A stretch of DNA of 64,000 nucleotides from Flammula alnicola (GCA_015499995.1 JADNRV010000170.1:44942-108941), one strand, 5' to 3'; positions 22,713 to 34,156 are shown, numbered from the stretch's first letter. The notes: generated by a model from the sequence alone, not told the origin. Numbers and translations are program-made.

Positions 22713-24080
22713 ATGGGTCGCAAATGCGAGAACTGTCAAAAGCTGGCAAATAATAGATGCGCGGGTTGCTCGCAGGCGTGGTACTGCAGCGAAAAGTGCC
22801 AACGATACCACTGGGTCGAGCACATATTTGATTGCCATCCGAAGCGACAGGTCACAACTGCAGATCATCTGGCACTTGCTTGCCGCAAAAATCTCTTTCC
22901 AGACCATGGGCAAACCACTGTCGACTACGGGTTTATACGAGCATGGTCGATTGAAAACCAGAAAAATCTCCTAGGCTTATATATCGGCTTGCTAGAACGT
23001 CAAGGTGTCAAGGCCAAGACCCTCCACCGTTGGAGAGTCAACGGAATTCTTATCCAGGAGATTAAAAATCAATTTGAAAAAATACCTCTGGCCTCTCGAG
23101 GGGGGTATTACCCGTGGTTTCTGGCGAACCAGTGGGTATTAGATGGACAGGAAGCCCCGGAAGAGGTGGAGGAAAAGGTGGCCGAAATGATGAGATTGGG
23201 TTAGCTATACAGCGGAGGTTCGCCGTTGGCAACAGCGACTGAAATCAAGAGCATTACAACCTCGTGGTCATTGCGGAAGCATGAATGCTTGCGAATATCT
23301 GCTCTTCTTCTCTCTCACCTCCATCCAGGGCCACACGAGGAGCTTTGGATACCGTTCGGTTTTTGTACATGCGATGAAGAATCCGAGCTGGACCTGGGAG
23401 GCATTTATCAACGGCTCGTGAGGTCTTGCACATTCGAAGAGTTCTACGTTGCGTATGATTCTTCGAAATTAGGCGACCTCTTCAGATCAAAAGGTTTTGG
23501 ATATGACCTCTCCCGGCATCCTTTTCTCGAGGACGTCTTAGCGAGGTCGCCGAGAAGCAATTTATCCGTCTGGGATCTGAAGCAATTCATTCTGGTAGAC
23601 TCAGCCGAAGACCCTCACCAACCTGGCGCCTCGATATCTGTCGATTACGGGTTTATAAATTGCAAAAGCAAAGACGAAGCGGAGGATTTAAAAGCAGTTT
23701 ACAAGGCTTTTTTCGGCAGATATGCGCATAATTCTCCGGGGTTGCATTGTGCATGCATCGAAGGAAGACTTTATGAGTATGTAGGAGGCCTGGTCAAGCT
23801 GACGGGCAAGAAGAAATACAAGCGGTTGATGAAAAATCCGTATCCGCTATCGCCTCAGCCGGATCATGCAGGAATCACTTTCTCGGGCCCTCCGACCTTC
23901 AGAGTGCCAACCTTCAGTTCGGAGGCTCAGCGCTCAAGCGCTCAACACCCAGAGAGTTTGGGTCGTCCAACTTTCATGGAGCCTTTGGTGGTTCAACATC
24001 CAGAGAATAAATATTCTCTAACAGATCCTCTGATTATGATAGCACTAATACTGGTTTACTTGTGTTTTGAATATACTTAG
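22713..24080 (+). CDS. MYND zinc-finger protein, frame crossed by one in-frame TAG
   Basis: The first 163 codons begin with a MYND finger (CENCQKLANNRCAGCSQAWY then CSEKCQRYHWVEH, giving C-x2-C, C-x2-C, C-x3-C, H-x-C spacing), a protein-protein interaction module. A TAG at 23202-23204 interrupts the frame, which then stays open in the same register for 292 more codons. Conserved-looking sequence runs on both sides: RGGYYPWFLANQWVLDGQEA before the stop, and GGSP, KHECLRISALLLSHLHPGP, LWIPFGFCTCDEE, LGGIYQRLVRSCTFEEF after it. VDYGFI occurs in both halves, marking the two related domains usual for this mushroom family. The stop is followed directly by CTA, a context that favours read-through in some eukaryotes. 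Either a TGG-to-TAG nonsense change, a sequencing error or programmed read-through is possible. The last 70 residues are atypical and end hydrophobic. Confidence 0.75.
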
Positions 24081-24719
24081 TATCACGAGAGGAAAGTGCA
24101 ACTTTCCTGCGGCAAGGAGCGGGCATGGTTTCGCTAAGCTCAACAAGTCATAGCCCAATTGAAATAGCTGAATAACTACTTTATTGTGGAACTATTGTGG
24201 AACTAGCAAGTTGCGACGTCAGGAAGATGGCCATGTTCCACTGTTAATTAGACCGGTGACCGTCTGTGCATGAAGGTAAACCTGCGATACATTCTCATAT
24301 ACAGGCTGGTCACGAGCCTAACTGTTAATACTACTAGCTTCAAGGCTTCGAAATTAAACATGTGTCGTAGTGAAAATCACTGTCATTTGTGTGCGCTTAT
24401 CCCCTGTCCCATGCCAGTGCTGACCGTGACGCGCGACGTTGAACGTCAAACGTTGAGTTGAAACTTGACTTTTCCTTGAAGTATATCTAGAGTCAGAAGG
24501 AAGCTTGAGAAAGTCGATGTCTCGCCCTCTAGGCTCTAGTAAGCAGGGACCAATTCTAGGGACCCAGGACACTCCTTCGCATCTTCCTCCTCACTCATTT
24601 CATTCTGCCCTCCATTCTTATTCTGCCAGAAACGATGGTTGTCTTATCAACACGTCAAATTTGAACACAGAGTCTACTGGCAAACGTTTCGGTCAGCCAT
24701 AGACAGTTTAAATCCACCT
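24081..24719. other. Intergenic between MYND gene and a pseudogene
   Basis: No gene is seen. Short open frames on both strands carry no family signal. The stretch contains a partial repeat TTGTGGAACTATTGTGGAACTA near 24183-24204. Confidence 0.45.
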
Positions 24720-25148
24720 TCTTTTTATTCGGAACCATGCCTGAGCTGCATTGATATATGTGTTAGAGCACGAAGAGAGACATACAATAGAAGCCTTGAA
24801 AGCTTCGAAGCATTGTAGGACAATCCGCCGATTGTCCAATGGGCGCATACCATCAGAGAAGTAGCTCTCCACATCGCAGACAGGCGGGACGCACTTTAGG
24901 ACAATGGTCTCGTCTTCAGGGAAGGACGCAGTGACAAGGGCATCAAGAAGCTTGGTCGAAACCGGGATGCGATAGAAGATCGGGGCAGTCCCGACCATGG
25001 TGATGCCCAGCATTAACGTAGGCAGCAGGGCTGGAAGACCTGCTCGCGTACGGCGAAAGTTGTTTTGATAAAAGGCGGCGATGGCTTCAAGAGTAAGAGC
25101 ATAGAGTGGGCGATGATGATGGTAGATGAAAGAGAGACATTCCGGCTA

Positions 25149-25385
25149 AATGCGAAAACGTAGACAGGGCCCCACTTTTCCGTGGTGCGCCAATGTTTGC
25201 AACAAACAACCGCTTTTAGGAAAGCGCGCCGAGCAGCGACCTTTTCGAGTCACTTCGTCGGGGCAACGTGTTAAAGAGAACGAGGCTTTCGTCATGTGCC
25301 TTGGCGCTCCATGCCAAAAATGGTTATTTACAACCAAATACGGGCGCAGCAGCGAAATTCAAGAACCTGTCTACGTTTTCGCATT
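25149..25385. mobile_element. Short MITE with 20-bp perfect inverted ends, TA duplication
   Basis: This 237-bp element has identical 20-bp inverted termini, AATGCGAAAACGTAGACAGG, and is flanked by TA (25147-25148 and 25386-25387). The two bases outside (GC on the left, GC on the right) extend the symmetry. There is no open reading frame of note. It is probably a Tc1/mariner-type MITE of a different family from the neighbour at 25541-25804, inserted in the decayed gene. Confidence 0.8.
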
Positions 25386-25540
25386 TAGCTGTCACATGTT
25401 AGAACATTCAAATGTCTTACAATCCGAGAATTTAAAGGGACATCATGTGCATGAGGGTCAAGTAAAAGGTCATAGTCCCCAAGAATACTTGTGTCTCTTG
25501 CGACTCAAGAATTGCTCTTTGAGAAAAGTAAAGGAGTGTA

Positions 25541-25804
25541 CTGTACTATTTCGATCAATTCGGCCGTCACGCGTCACAAGCCTGATGGCCATGGCCGAAA
25601 TCGGTTGATTGTCCCATGTCACAATCTAACTGGCTGGTGCAGAAATCCAAAAGTACCTCCGGAGCGCTGCGCGGGGCGCGAGCGCCCCGTGAAGTGGCCG
25701 AAATCTGGCCTCCGTCACGGGCTACCTGGCGCGTGGCCGACGGAAAAATTTCGTCCACTGGGTCACAGGTCACACCCCAGGCCGAATTGATCGAAATAGT
25801 ACAG
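25541..25804. mobile_element. Mariner-like MITE, 25-bp perfect inverted ends, TA duplication
   Basis: This 264-bp element has inverted termini that match perfectly over 25 bp, beginning CTGTACTATTTCGATCAATT, with TA on both sides (25539-25540, 25805-25806). The interior is GC-rich, with repeated GTCAC/GTGAC and GGCCGAAAT blocks in both orientations, so the whole element could fold on itself. It shares the ATCAATTCGG terminal core and GTCACAGGTCAC interior with the MITE at 1738-1969. Confidence 0.88.
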
Positions 25805-26453
25805 TAACAAAATAATTAAGTACAACTATTCCACAAAAACAACCAAGCAGGAAAGCAGAAAAGAGTGATAAATTCTGTAAAAGCAAGTCATTCCGGCATG
25901 ATGGGCCACAGCGCGCTTGGCAAGAGTCCACTCCATTTATTGTGGTCATACAACAGGAGATGACAAGTGATCTAGTACTAGTCTTGTGGCCATTTTGCCA
26001 ACAAATATATAACAAGATCTCTAGTAGTAAATCGTCCCTTTTCTAGGCTTTCGTGCTGAAGTCAGTCTCCCTCACCTGGTTCCCCTGGTAGCTGAACTTC
26101 ACGGACGACTTACTGACACATTGCAAATAGTACATCTAGACTCCATCCCTGCGGTTATTTTGCGGCTCAAAGAAATCTGGGATTTCCTCCCTCAGGGCAG
26201 CCCTTGTATGTTTAAGGTCTCAGCACCGCCTAGCTCTCTCCTCAGGATCCAAGTTGGTGCGAGAAACTGTAGATTTGCATTGTGCAAGTGCATAAAAAAT
26301 CAGCACAAACAGTGATTTATGCCCAAAGTACATACTTGGGATAGGGAATGTCTGCTGGTAATCGAAAAGCGTTAATGCATCGACTTGGTTAAGAAGGTTG
26401 AGATTGGGCAGGCATTCTTCGAGGTCGTCGATAGTAACAGTTGAAAGGGCCAT

Positions 26454-28411
26454 GATGGGAACTCATGTGGGATTTTATGATATTGGGATAACGGGCGGAA
26501 GCAAAATGTGCTGGGACTTATTTGAAACACCGCAACTCGCGACCAACACAAACCGTCCTTGACTCTCTTCAGCATACTTAGCTGGACAATTAAGCGATGA
26601 TGGCGCTCACCTCTTTATCATCCCCGCCTCTGACCTTGCAGTCTCAAGGTATGGTGGAGAATATCGTCGACTTGCTGCCTCGAATGCCACATGGATAGGA
26701 GATCTGTGCCACGAACGATCAGTTACCTTCCACTTTTCACGAGTCGCAATTCACGCATACATTGCGAATCTCAAGACAGACGGAAGGATGGGCGGACGAC
26801 CAGCAGCAGCAACAACTTTTAACGGCCGATGAGCTTCTTGGTGACGCCTGCCGGTTCAGCTTGGCGGCCTGGTTGGCTGCTTGCGTCCTCTGCGGCTCTT
26901 GCATGGCGGGCCCACATTTTGTGAAGGCCTTCAGCCGTTAGATTTTTTTTTTGGAGTGGGTTCAGGCCGTCAACCCGCCACCCGCACAGTTTTAGCAGGC
27001 TTCAGTCGTCGTCAGAACATCCCAGTCACTTTCGCCCCCTAGATGGCCCTGTTTGCATGGCGGGAAAGATCCTCTGGAGGTTATCAGTCGCCTTAGATTT
27101 TTCAGAGTGATATCGGCGACCTTTCTCAACCTGTGGGGCTCATGGGCGTCGGCGAGTCTGACAATACGTTGAAAATTTTGAGGATTCTTCCTGGTGAGTT
27201 CTTCAGTCACATTATTCTTGAATCCCTTTCTTGTGGGCTCTTCTGCCTTTTGGATGTCCTTTTTGTCCTTTCTGTCAGCCTGAACGGCCTTCCTTGATGC
27301 ATATCCTCAGGCCTGAGGCCTTGGGGTCTTGGATGGTTGCAGTTGATATCACACCGGTTCTTGAAGGGCCGATCACACCTCTTAACGGGAAAAAACTGTT
27401 CGCGTTCAACGTTTTCAGTTATGGACATAACATGGTGGAAGGACGAAGAGATAGAAATTCTGACTCACCCAGCGCTTCCGCAATACCGTATGTGACATGT
27501 GACAGAAGTCACGTTCTTCAAGTTTGGGGTCGCGGAGGTCGATAGACACGACGGGATAAATGCGATTGCGAATGGAGGAGGCCTAAGGAAGTGCTGGAGC
27601 CCAGACGGAATATTGGATGTGGCCCCACACATCTCCGATTTTTATGGGACGCCATGGGTGTCAATGGAAGGGAGCACAGAGCTGATGCGTCTTTCTGCAG
27701 ATTCCCTGGCCTAGACGTGTTTCCATGCCGGATAAGCCCAAGAGGCATCGTTATGGAGTTCAGATATCTCCTTGATCTATCTTGGACAAGCAATAAGAGA
27801 CCAGGAGCAATTTGGAATCATCAACCATATGAAGTGCAGCGGACAGTACATGTCTGTTCATCGACGCGTTACAATGGACATGCCTGCGGTCGCCCATTTC
27901 TATCATTTTAATTGACATGAAGGACGCTCCCCGGCCTCGAATTGGTTGCCAGAAGTCGTCTAAGTGGGAGAAGGAATGTCTCGACGAAAAGGTTAATCGA
28001 CGATTTCTGGACGAGATGCAGGATCAAGCGTCAACGCATGTGGGATTTCGCATCGAGGAGCCCGCACCTGTCGTGTTTCTCTTGCTAGTCGTCGAAAGCA
28101 GGTCTTCGGAAGTGACTGGAGGGTTATTCTGAGGAGGAAAACATCCAGTGTGCTCGGAATGTCGCTCAAAAATGGATGGTTCTCAAGAGCAGTTGTAGTC
28201 TTCAGATGCGTGGGTCGTCAATCATGCCGGCATTCAAACCCCAAATTCCACCCATATAAGAAAGGTTCAGACCCTCTTTTTTTGCCGTCAGGGCACACTC
28301 TTCTGTTCTTACTACCACTTTCCTTATTTCTCCTACCTCATCCTTATTTCTCCCCCTCATAACTATCTTTCACTCTCTTTCACTCTCAAGCTCACACTAT
28401 TATCCATCAAA
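26454..28411. other. Intergenic, no supportable gene
   Basis: Two kb without a recognisable gene. Frames at 27207-27911 overlap on both strands with no family resemblance. A CATATAAG box near 28252-28259 may be the TATA box of the small gene that starts at 28412, and the leader before it is rich in CTTTCACTCT repeats. Confidence 0.45.
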
Positions 28412-29090
28412 ATGCCCCTTTCTAGTCTCCCTTTGCCGTCTATCACTCTCGTCCTCACTTCAGATCAAGCTTCCATCCCAACGCGTCCTTCTGTCATCAA
28501 AATTGACATGGACTCTTCGCCAGCGATGGCTCCAACTGTTCCAGCGGATTTGATGGTGCGTCAAAACCGCATCGCGTTTTCTGCCCTACTAATAACCCTA
28601 TTTTAGAAAACCATAGACTTGCGCGATGTCGATCCCTCGGAATACGAGCAATTCTCCTACATCCTTCGAAGCGAGTCGGTAGGTCCATTCAACCAAGCAA
28701 TGAAGTAAACTCTCTAATCTTCTGTAACATAGGCAGCCGATGTTGACGACGAAGAGACGCGAACCATTTTCGAGGAGAAAAGGCCTGTGACGTCGCGAAG
28801 TTTTCGAAGAGAGGGGTCTTCTAGTAACATGGTAAAGGTGCGTTTTCCAGATAAATGCATGCTAGCGCATTCTGACCTCTGGTGTAAGGACGTCGCTTCG
28901 GTCGTGATACACGCTTTTCGCAATCTGTTTCCTCTCAAAATTGCAGAGTCCGTCCGCCGCAACATTTACAGATACTAGAATCATACTGCTCATCCTGTCC
29001 CAGCTATCTTGCTTCTTTGTATTCCACTGCCCTCAGCTATCTTCCTCCTTTCTTGCGACTAACAACTTTTCTCGCCTACTTTATCTATAA
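28412..29090 (+). CDS. Small hypothetical protein, acidic/basic body and hydrophobic tail
   Basis: I do not recognise this gene. Four exons (28412-28555, 28607-28678, 28733-28831, 28947-29090) with clean GT-AG borders, all in phase 0, give 152 residues. The middle part is strongly charged (LRDVDPSEYEQFSYILRSES, DVDDEETRTIFEEKRP) and the last 45 residues are hydrophobic (TRIILLILSQLSCFFVFH), as in a tail-anchored or membrane protein. If the last intron were retained, the protein would instead end at 28978 without the tail. The four consecutive phase-0 exons argue that it is a real gene. Confidence 0.5.
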
Positions 29091-29346
29091 TACCTTATTC
29101 CTCTCTTAGACTTCTTTGATGTACCATATATCAACACTCTTTCCATACTTGTACATACAGTCTTCTACAGATAAAAACTCCACGTCTGAAACACTAGTCG
29201 TCAATTAAAGGTTCGAAATCACCTGGAAGAACAACTTTTACACGAACAAGTTCGTTTTTGAACGTCTCCATAATATGAGGGTCACCCAAATTCGCCATCG
29301 AAAACAGGTACATGTCAACAGAAAGTAAGTATATTCATACTACAGA

Positions 29347-32118
29347 TTAGCGCGCCGTAGACGATGGTATGACAGTGAGAATATTCTCCAAAGCAGTAGC
29401 GATCCGAGCAAGGTTCGTGTCAATCGAAGCCAGACGATTATTCAGATCGGCAGGGATAGAACTAAGGTCCAAAGCCGAAGCAGACGCTGGTGGTCCCTCC
29501 GTAACAGGTGTCGTGGGTTTGGGAGGAACAGGGGGTTTGAAGTCGTCCAACGTGTCATCTTGAACATAGTCTGGGAGCGTGAAGGGCTCCAGAGGAGGAA
29601 GCTTTGCCGTTTCAGTGGCGTAGCTGACGGGTCGCGTTTTGTTGACGGACTCGCCATAGCTTGGACAGAGGACATAGCCGATGCAACCAAAGCGCTTGTT
29701 TGCGACCTTTTTCCCTTCCGTAAGTATGAGCTTGAGGGCATAGACACGTCGGCAGGACATGTCAACCAAGGCCCAAGCGGCCCATTCCCATTCGCCGTCA
29801 TTCTTCTCCCGCCCGATCTTGAGGTCTATCTCAGTCGTCCCTGACTTGATGGCCTGGTAAACTATCTTTTCCAGCCTCTTCGCGTCAAATTCATTTCCCT
29901 CAATCTTCAGCACCGATTTCTGGCTGGAAGGTGGCTCCACACGAATATAATTGCGGATGAATGTAAAGGGATTATCGAAAAAGAAGAAAGCGAAATCCTT
30001 TTCCTTGCGGGTCTCGAATGGGTACGTCTTGAATACGTGTTCCAGCACAAGCGAACATTGCTCGCCCTCGATGTCTTCCAGGATAAGTTTGATACGAACG
30101 GGGCGGTGGCGTGCTAGGAAGGCTCTACGACTCCACTGAATTTTAAGTTTCGCATCTTCCTCTGTCCTCGGTACCCGTACCTGGAAGTTGACCTGCCAAG
30201 ACTGACGCGGGTCAATGGTGATGGGCAACAACCTATCAGCACCGTCGACGAGTTTGCACTCGTGGACAGGAGCGTAGTCCTTGTCGCCGACCATTCGGTA
30301 AGAGGCTGAGACAGAGGCGATAGTGACCGGGCACAGCGACCCAGGAGCATTGTTATTGAAAACAGATACCGTTCCCGTAAAATAGTCGAACGCGACATTT
30401 GTGAAGTCTGGATTTGGGGTCAATGGAGGATCTGAAATTGTTTTGAGAAGGACGCGTAGAGATGGGCTGGTCCTAGTCTTGAAGTTGGTACGAACGGGAC
30501 GAGATGGTTCATGATTAAGCTCTGGACCAACACGGACGGTTTCGGGTAGAACGTAAGGAGAAGCAGGGACATACGAGCGCATTCCACCCTCGGAGAGGGT
30601 CAGAATGTCACCATGGTGCATGTCGACAGGTCGATAGGACAGACACGAATGTAAGGGTTGGGCGACGTGGCCGTCTTCGCAGTGAGGCGTACACCTGTTA
30701 TCTTCCCAGAAATAGAGAGAATCCATTCTGCCAGCGCATACTCGTTCTCGTTGGGTGAAGTTCGAAAGATAAGGGTCCGTCGCGATAGCTGGACAGATTT
30801 GGTGATTTCTTCCATTTCCTTCGCCGTAAAAGTGTTGAAATAATATGGATCCTTATACCACACTGTGCCCACTACAATGAGGAGAGTATTTTCCTCAAGG
30901 CGGGCGCCGCGAGATACCCAGCGGAGCAATCGACCCACCGAGGCTTTCTGAACTGCGTCGTTTTCCAAATTCGTATCTTCGACTGCAGCCCACTTTTCAG
31001 TGGTATCGACATAATTTGTGACACCCCGAGCGCGAGGAAAGAAGGCACCGTAAGGGTAGTCGCAGTGATGTTTGGCACGGTGCGTTCCAAATTCACATGG
31101 GTGGGCAGTACTGCAGCATGGATAATGCTTCTTCCAAGAGTCATACTCCCCGCGATGGAAAGAACACGCCTTGGGCCCATTGGTGTAGTTGGTAAACTCC
31201 TTCTCGCATTCTACACATGTGAATTTCTGCTCTGCTTCCGCGGCGAGCATCTCCGCAGCCAAGTTCTTCAGACCGTCGATGATAGCGGAGTTAACGTTTT
31301 CTCGAAGGATGCCCTCAAGGCGAATATGGTTCTGCTGGACGGAGTCGGCGATGTTCGCATTGAGTTGCTCCATGATCGAGTCGTCCATGAGGAGATGTCG
31401 TTGTTGGGCGAACTCCTTGACGAGTTCTCGATCATGCATCACAGCATCGATGCTGCCGCCATGTGTTGCGACAAATGTTTGAGCCTCTGCATCTTCCTCG
31501 TCGATAGGAACGGCGCGAGTCAGAATGTCGAGCTGGGCAGTTTGGTGGATTTGCAGGCTCATTAAGAGGTCACTGGAGCAGGTGTTGATGGCACCCGCGC
31601 ACGTCGTGAACTTATCGCGATTGGAGATGTTGAGACGACGGGCGACGCGACCTTGTCTGCGGTAGGCGGCGATAAGTGCAGCGGCATCTTTTATTGCTTC
31701 GTTCATGCGACCGATGACTTGGCGGGTAGAGGCCACGATCTCTATCTTCTGCAGTATAGGCAAGTGACTGAGCATGAAGGTGATGCGTTCCACGAGATCG
31801 TTGCATTTCGCGTCCACGTCCACTGCTCGGCTTTCCAAGTCGATGATGACCTTCAGGAGGACGAATGCAGGAGCAACGAAGGGCAATGCTTTTCCTACAT
31901 CCGACAGCTGGCCCAAAATTTGCAGGGCGGTTGAAATGACAGGGTTGTTGACAACTGGGTCGACGACAGTGCTAGCGTTGGCTAGCGATGTTGACCTGGT
32001 GGGTCCGCGAGGAAAGCCATCGCCGGAACCGTGCAAGTCTTTATGAATGCCGTGGTAGTCCCTGTAAATACCATTAACACAATGTAAAAAGACGAAACAA
32101 AGCAAGACAGGCTTACAT
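29347..32118 (-). CDS. Large MLKL/HeLo-like helical protein with Cys/His cluster
   Basis: Candidate cell-death or signalling protein of about 900 residues, function unknown. The start codon appears split by an intron: AT at 32118-32117, GTAAGC...ACAG, then G at 32061, giving MDYHGIHKDLHG. Residues about 35-190 form a helical bundle (PVISTALQILGQLSDVGKAL, FVAPAFVLLKVIIDLESRA, KCNDLVERITFMLSHLP) like the N-terminal bundle of MLKL and fungal HeLo-like proteins. A coiled stretch follows, then a Cys/His cluster at about 283-340 (CVEC, ACSFHRGEY, YPCC, THRAKHHCDYPYGAFF) that should bind zinc. The rest is beta-rich (SWQVNFQVRVP, RPVRIKLILEDIEGEQCSLV) with a Pro-rich linker and a C-terminal short coil. 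The frame changes between 30726 and 30600: either a one-base loss near 30614 (ATGG for ATGGG) or a 47-nt GTATGC...ACAG intron at about 30762-30716 would reconcile it. Confidence 0.65.
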
Positions 32119-34156
32119 TTTTCGTGCGTTGTAGTAGGATTTTAAAAAGTAGGTTCGGATGGCATACGAGAAAGACCTGGGATTTATGGGTTGCTGGATA
32201 TGTGAAATCTGCCAGCCCTGCGAAGATAATTGAGCGGGAAAGATGGCGTTGAAGGATTAGACATGACGGATGGATGGTGATAAAACTGAGCGGCCTTGAT
32301 TAAATGATTGACAGGCACCATTGACCTCATGTGGCTGTGCGCCTCCTGGACAACCAGTCAGCGGCTTAGGGGTTGGAATCTGGATGGCTTTGCATGGTCA
32401 GACGTTAACCTCTGCGAAATGGTCCTTGGGGCGAACAACTTTCAAAACTGTGGATCACCTGGTCAAGGTCGGATTTCGTCGGAATTCGTGAACAATGAAC
32501 GGATGGTATCATTTATGGTGCTGTTTGAACGACTCACTGCGTTTGTGGTAGAGGCCCTCTATTTAGGTATTACAGTCAGATAATACACACCGTGAGGCGG
32601 CAGATGGCGGCAGAGGCAGCGCTGGCTTGTCATCGAAGCGAGCATGACAGATGAAGGCCATGTAGACTTGTACTGATATGAGTGACAACAGTGCAGGCAT
32701 TCCCTTGTTTGAGTTGATGCTGGTACCGGAAGAAATTGGAGTTCGCAGAGTAAAAATAAGTCGAAAATCTATTTAAAATCGGCAGGCTGTGAGAAATAAG
32801 GACGACTCCAGATATCATCTTTACTTACTGCGGGATCTCCAGACTGGCAATGGTCCGAATCTTGTCCCGGGCAGCAATGGCATCGAGCTCTACCGGATAT
32901 TGAATAGGAAATGCACCGGAAGTGCAGCGCCTGAAGTTGGGCTGAAAGGTTGAAATGGTGGAAATTTGGCATAAAGCACAACCTTGGAAACTTGCCCAAA
33001 GGCTGTATGAAAGCGTATATCAGGCCCCTGAGAATTGTTATTTCCAGTCGGCTAAAAATTGAAACGCATGCCTGCTTGAAGTCTTTGTTTCTCATCCATG
33101 ATTGGTGTCGGTTTGGAGGATGAGGCCCTCGCATATGTAAATCAAGACCTCAACATCCTGAAGGTAAACCTGGATAAATGAGTTACCTGTTGATAAGCCA
33201 GGCTTCGAGATGAGGAATAAATGATCTAATTGCTTACTAGGTCCTTTGAACCGACTCGGTTTAGGAAACTTCTCCGATCCCATTCATCATTTTTTCCACT
33301 CAAGCCGTGGCCGTACGGACAGCCAGGCGAAAGAAATTCCAGAGAAACGTTTCTAGCGTAATGAAATCGTCCATTGCCGAGAGGTCGAGGTTAAGTTGTC
33401 GGTTCGCGTGTCGATCAACAGTTGCGATTGGTCGGTCTTGCGTTATCATCGACATTCTTCAAAGTTCGACCGCCTTTTCATACGAGGCAAATAGAAGTTG
33501 GCGTCCCCATTGAATAGCAGTTGTCTTGCCTTGCCGTGCCCCGATGTCAATCCAAAAGATGACATCACACATGGTATGTAGCAACCTGAAGGTTCCAACA
33601 TCCAGGAATACTTGCATTTGTAAGTTTGCCACAGGCCGACAAGGTCCTTCTGCATCAACATTGAGAGATAAGATAAGGAATACATAGGATGTGCGAGTCC
33701 AATCACAAGAAAAAGAATTGTTCCAAGTATTTGCGTCAACAAAAGCATAATGCACCAGATACGCCTGTTCAGAAATACTGATATCAGCGATGAATATGAG
33801 ACAGATGAGAGATGAGCCAACCTCTGTAGGCTCTCAGATGCCATCTTCTCAAGAATAAAATTTACAAATATTCCACAAGCAACCAAACAAGAAAGCATAG
33901 AAGGTAATAAAGGATAGATTAAGGTGGCGGTGAAAGGATGTCTATGGATCGTCAGGACGCCAGCGTCACCGCGAACACGAGCGACAAAGGAAGGGATCCA
34001 TGGCTGTAGGAAAAACGAGGATAGGTATTTCATGAATCAAATCGACCGAACACGCAGGAAAACAGGTTGGGCGGGTATTTGCGATCAGGAAAGAACCTAG
34101 GTAAAGATCGAATTAGTAAAAGGCCAGTTTGAGTTCAGATGGAAAGGGGAAGATGG
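32119..34156. other. Intergenic with possible membrane-protein remnants on the minus strand
   Basis: No gene can be modelled with confidence. A minus-strand frame at 34033-33446 (196 codons) contains hydrophobic stretches (LIYPLLPSMLSCLVACGIFV, IWCIMLLLTQILGTILFLVI) and might be a real but unrecognised membrane protein. A short part of it (33862-33900) resembles DNA at 25826-25866 in the decayed region. Another frame pair at 33283-32769 gives no consistent spliced product. A TATA-like element for the HeLo-like gene is not evident. Confidence 0.35.

Larger units (their letters stand above)
24720..26453 (-). pseudogene. Broken copy of a multi-copy mushroom gene family, disrupted by MITEs
   Basis: The 5' part is an exon at 26453-26338 (MALSTVTIDDLEECLPNLNL ... 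YQQTFPIP) followed after an intron by about 26212-26145 (LKHTRAALREEIPDFFEPQN, then a stop). The 3' part at about 25139-24745 reads RPLYALTLEAIAAFYQNNF, RAGLPALL, MVGTAPIFYRIPVSTKLLDA and GMRPLDNRRIVLQCFEAFK. To my recollection both ends belong to one conserved hypothetical family of Agaricomycetes. About 1 kb between them no longer codes and contains two short MITEs (25149-25385 and 25541-25804). I therefore read it as a decayed gene. The function of the family is unknown. Confidence 0.6.

Noticed and set aside
23133..23204. A 70-nt intron (GTATTA...TTAG) that would remove the TAG in the MYND gene
   Set aside because: It keeps the frame, but it would delete conserved-looking VLDGQEAPEEVEEKVAEMMR and has a weak donor. 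I kept it only as a possibility below nonsense or read-through.
32769..33283. Minus-strand frames suggesting a gene near 33 kb
   Set aside because: No combination of splice sites gives one continuous product, and no family signal is present.
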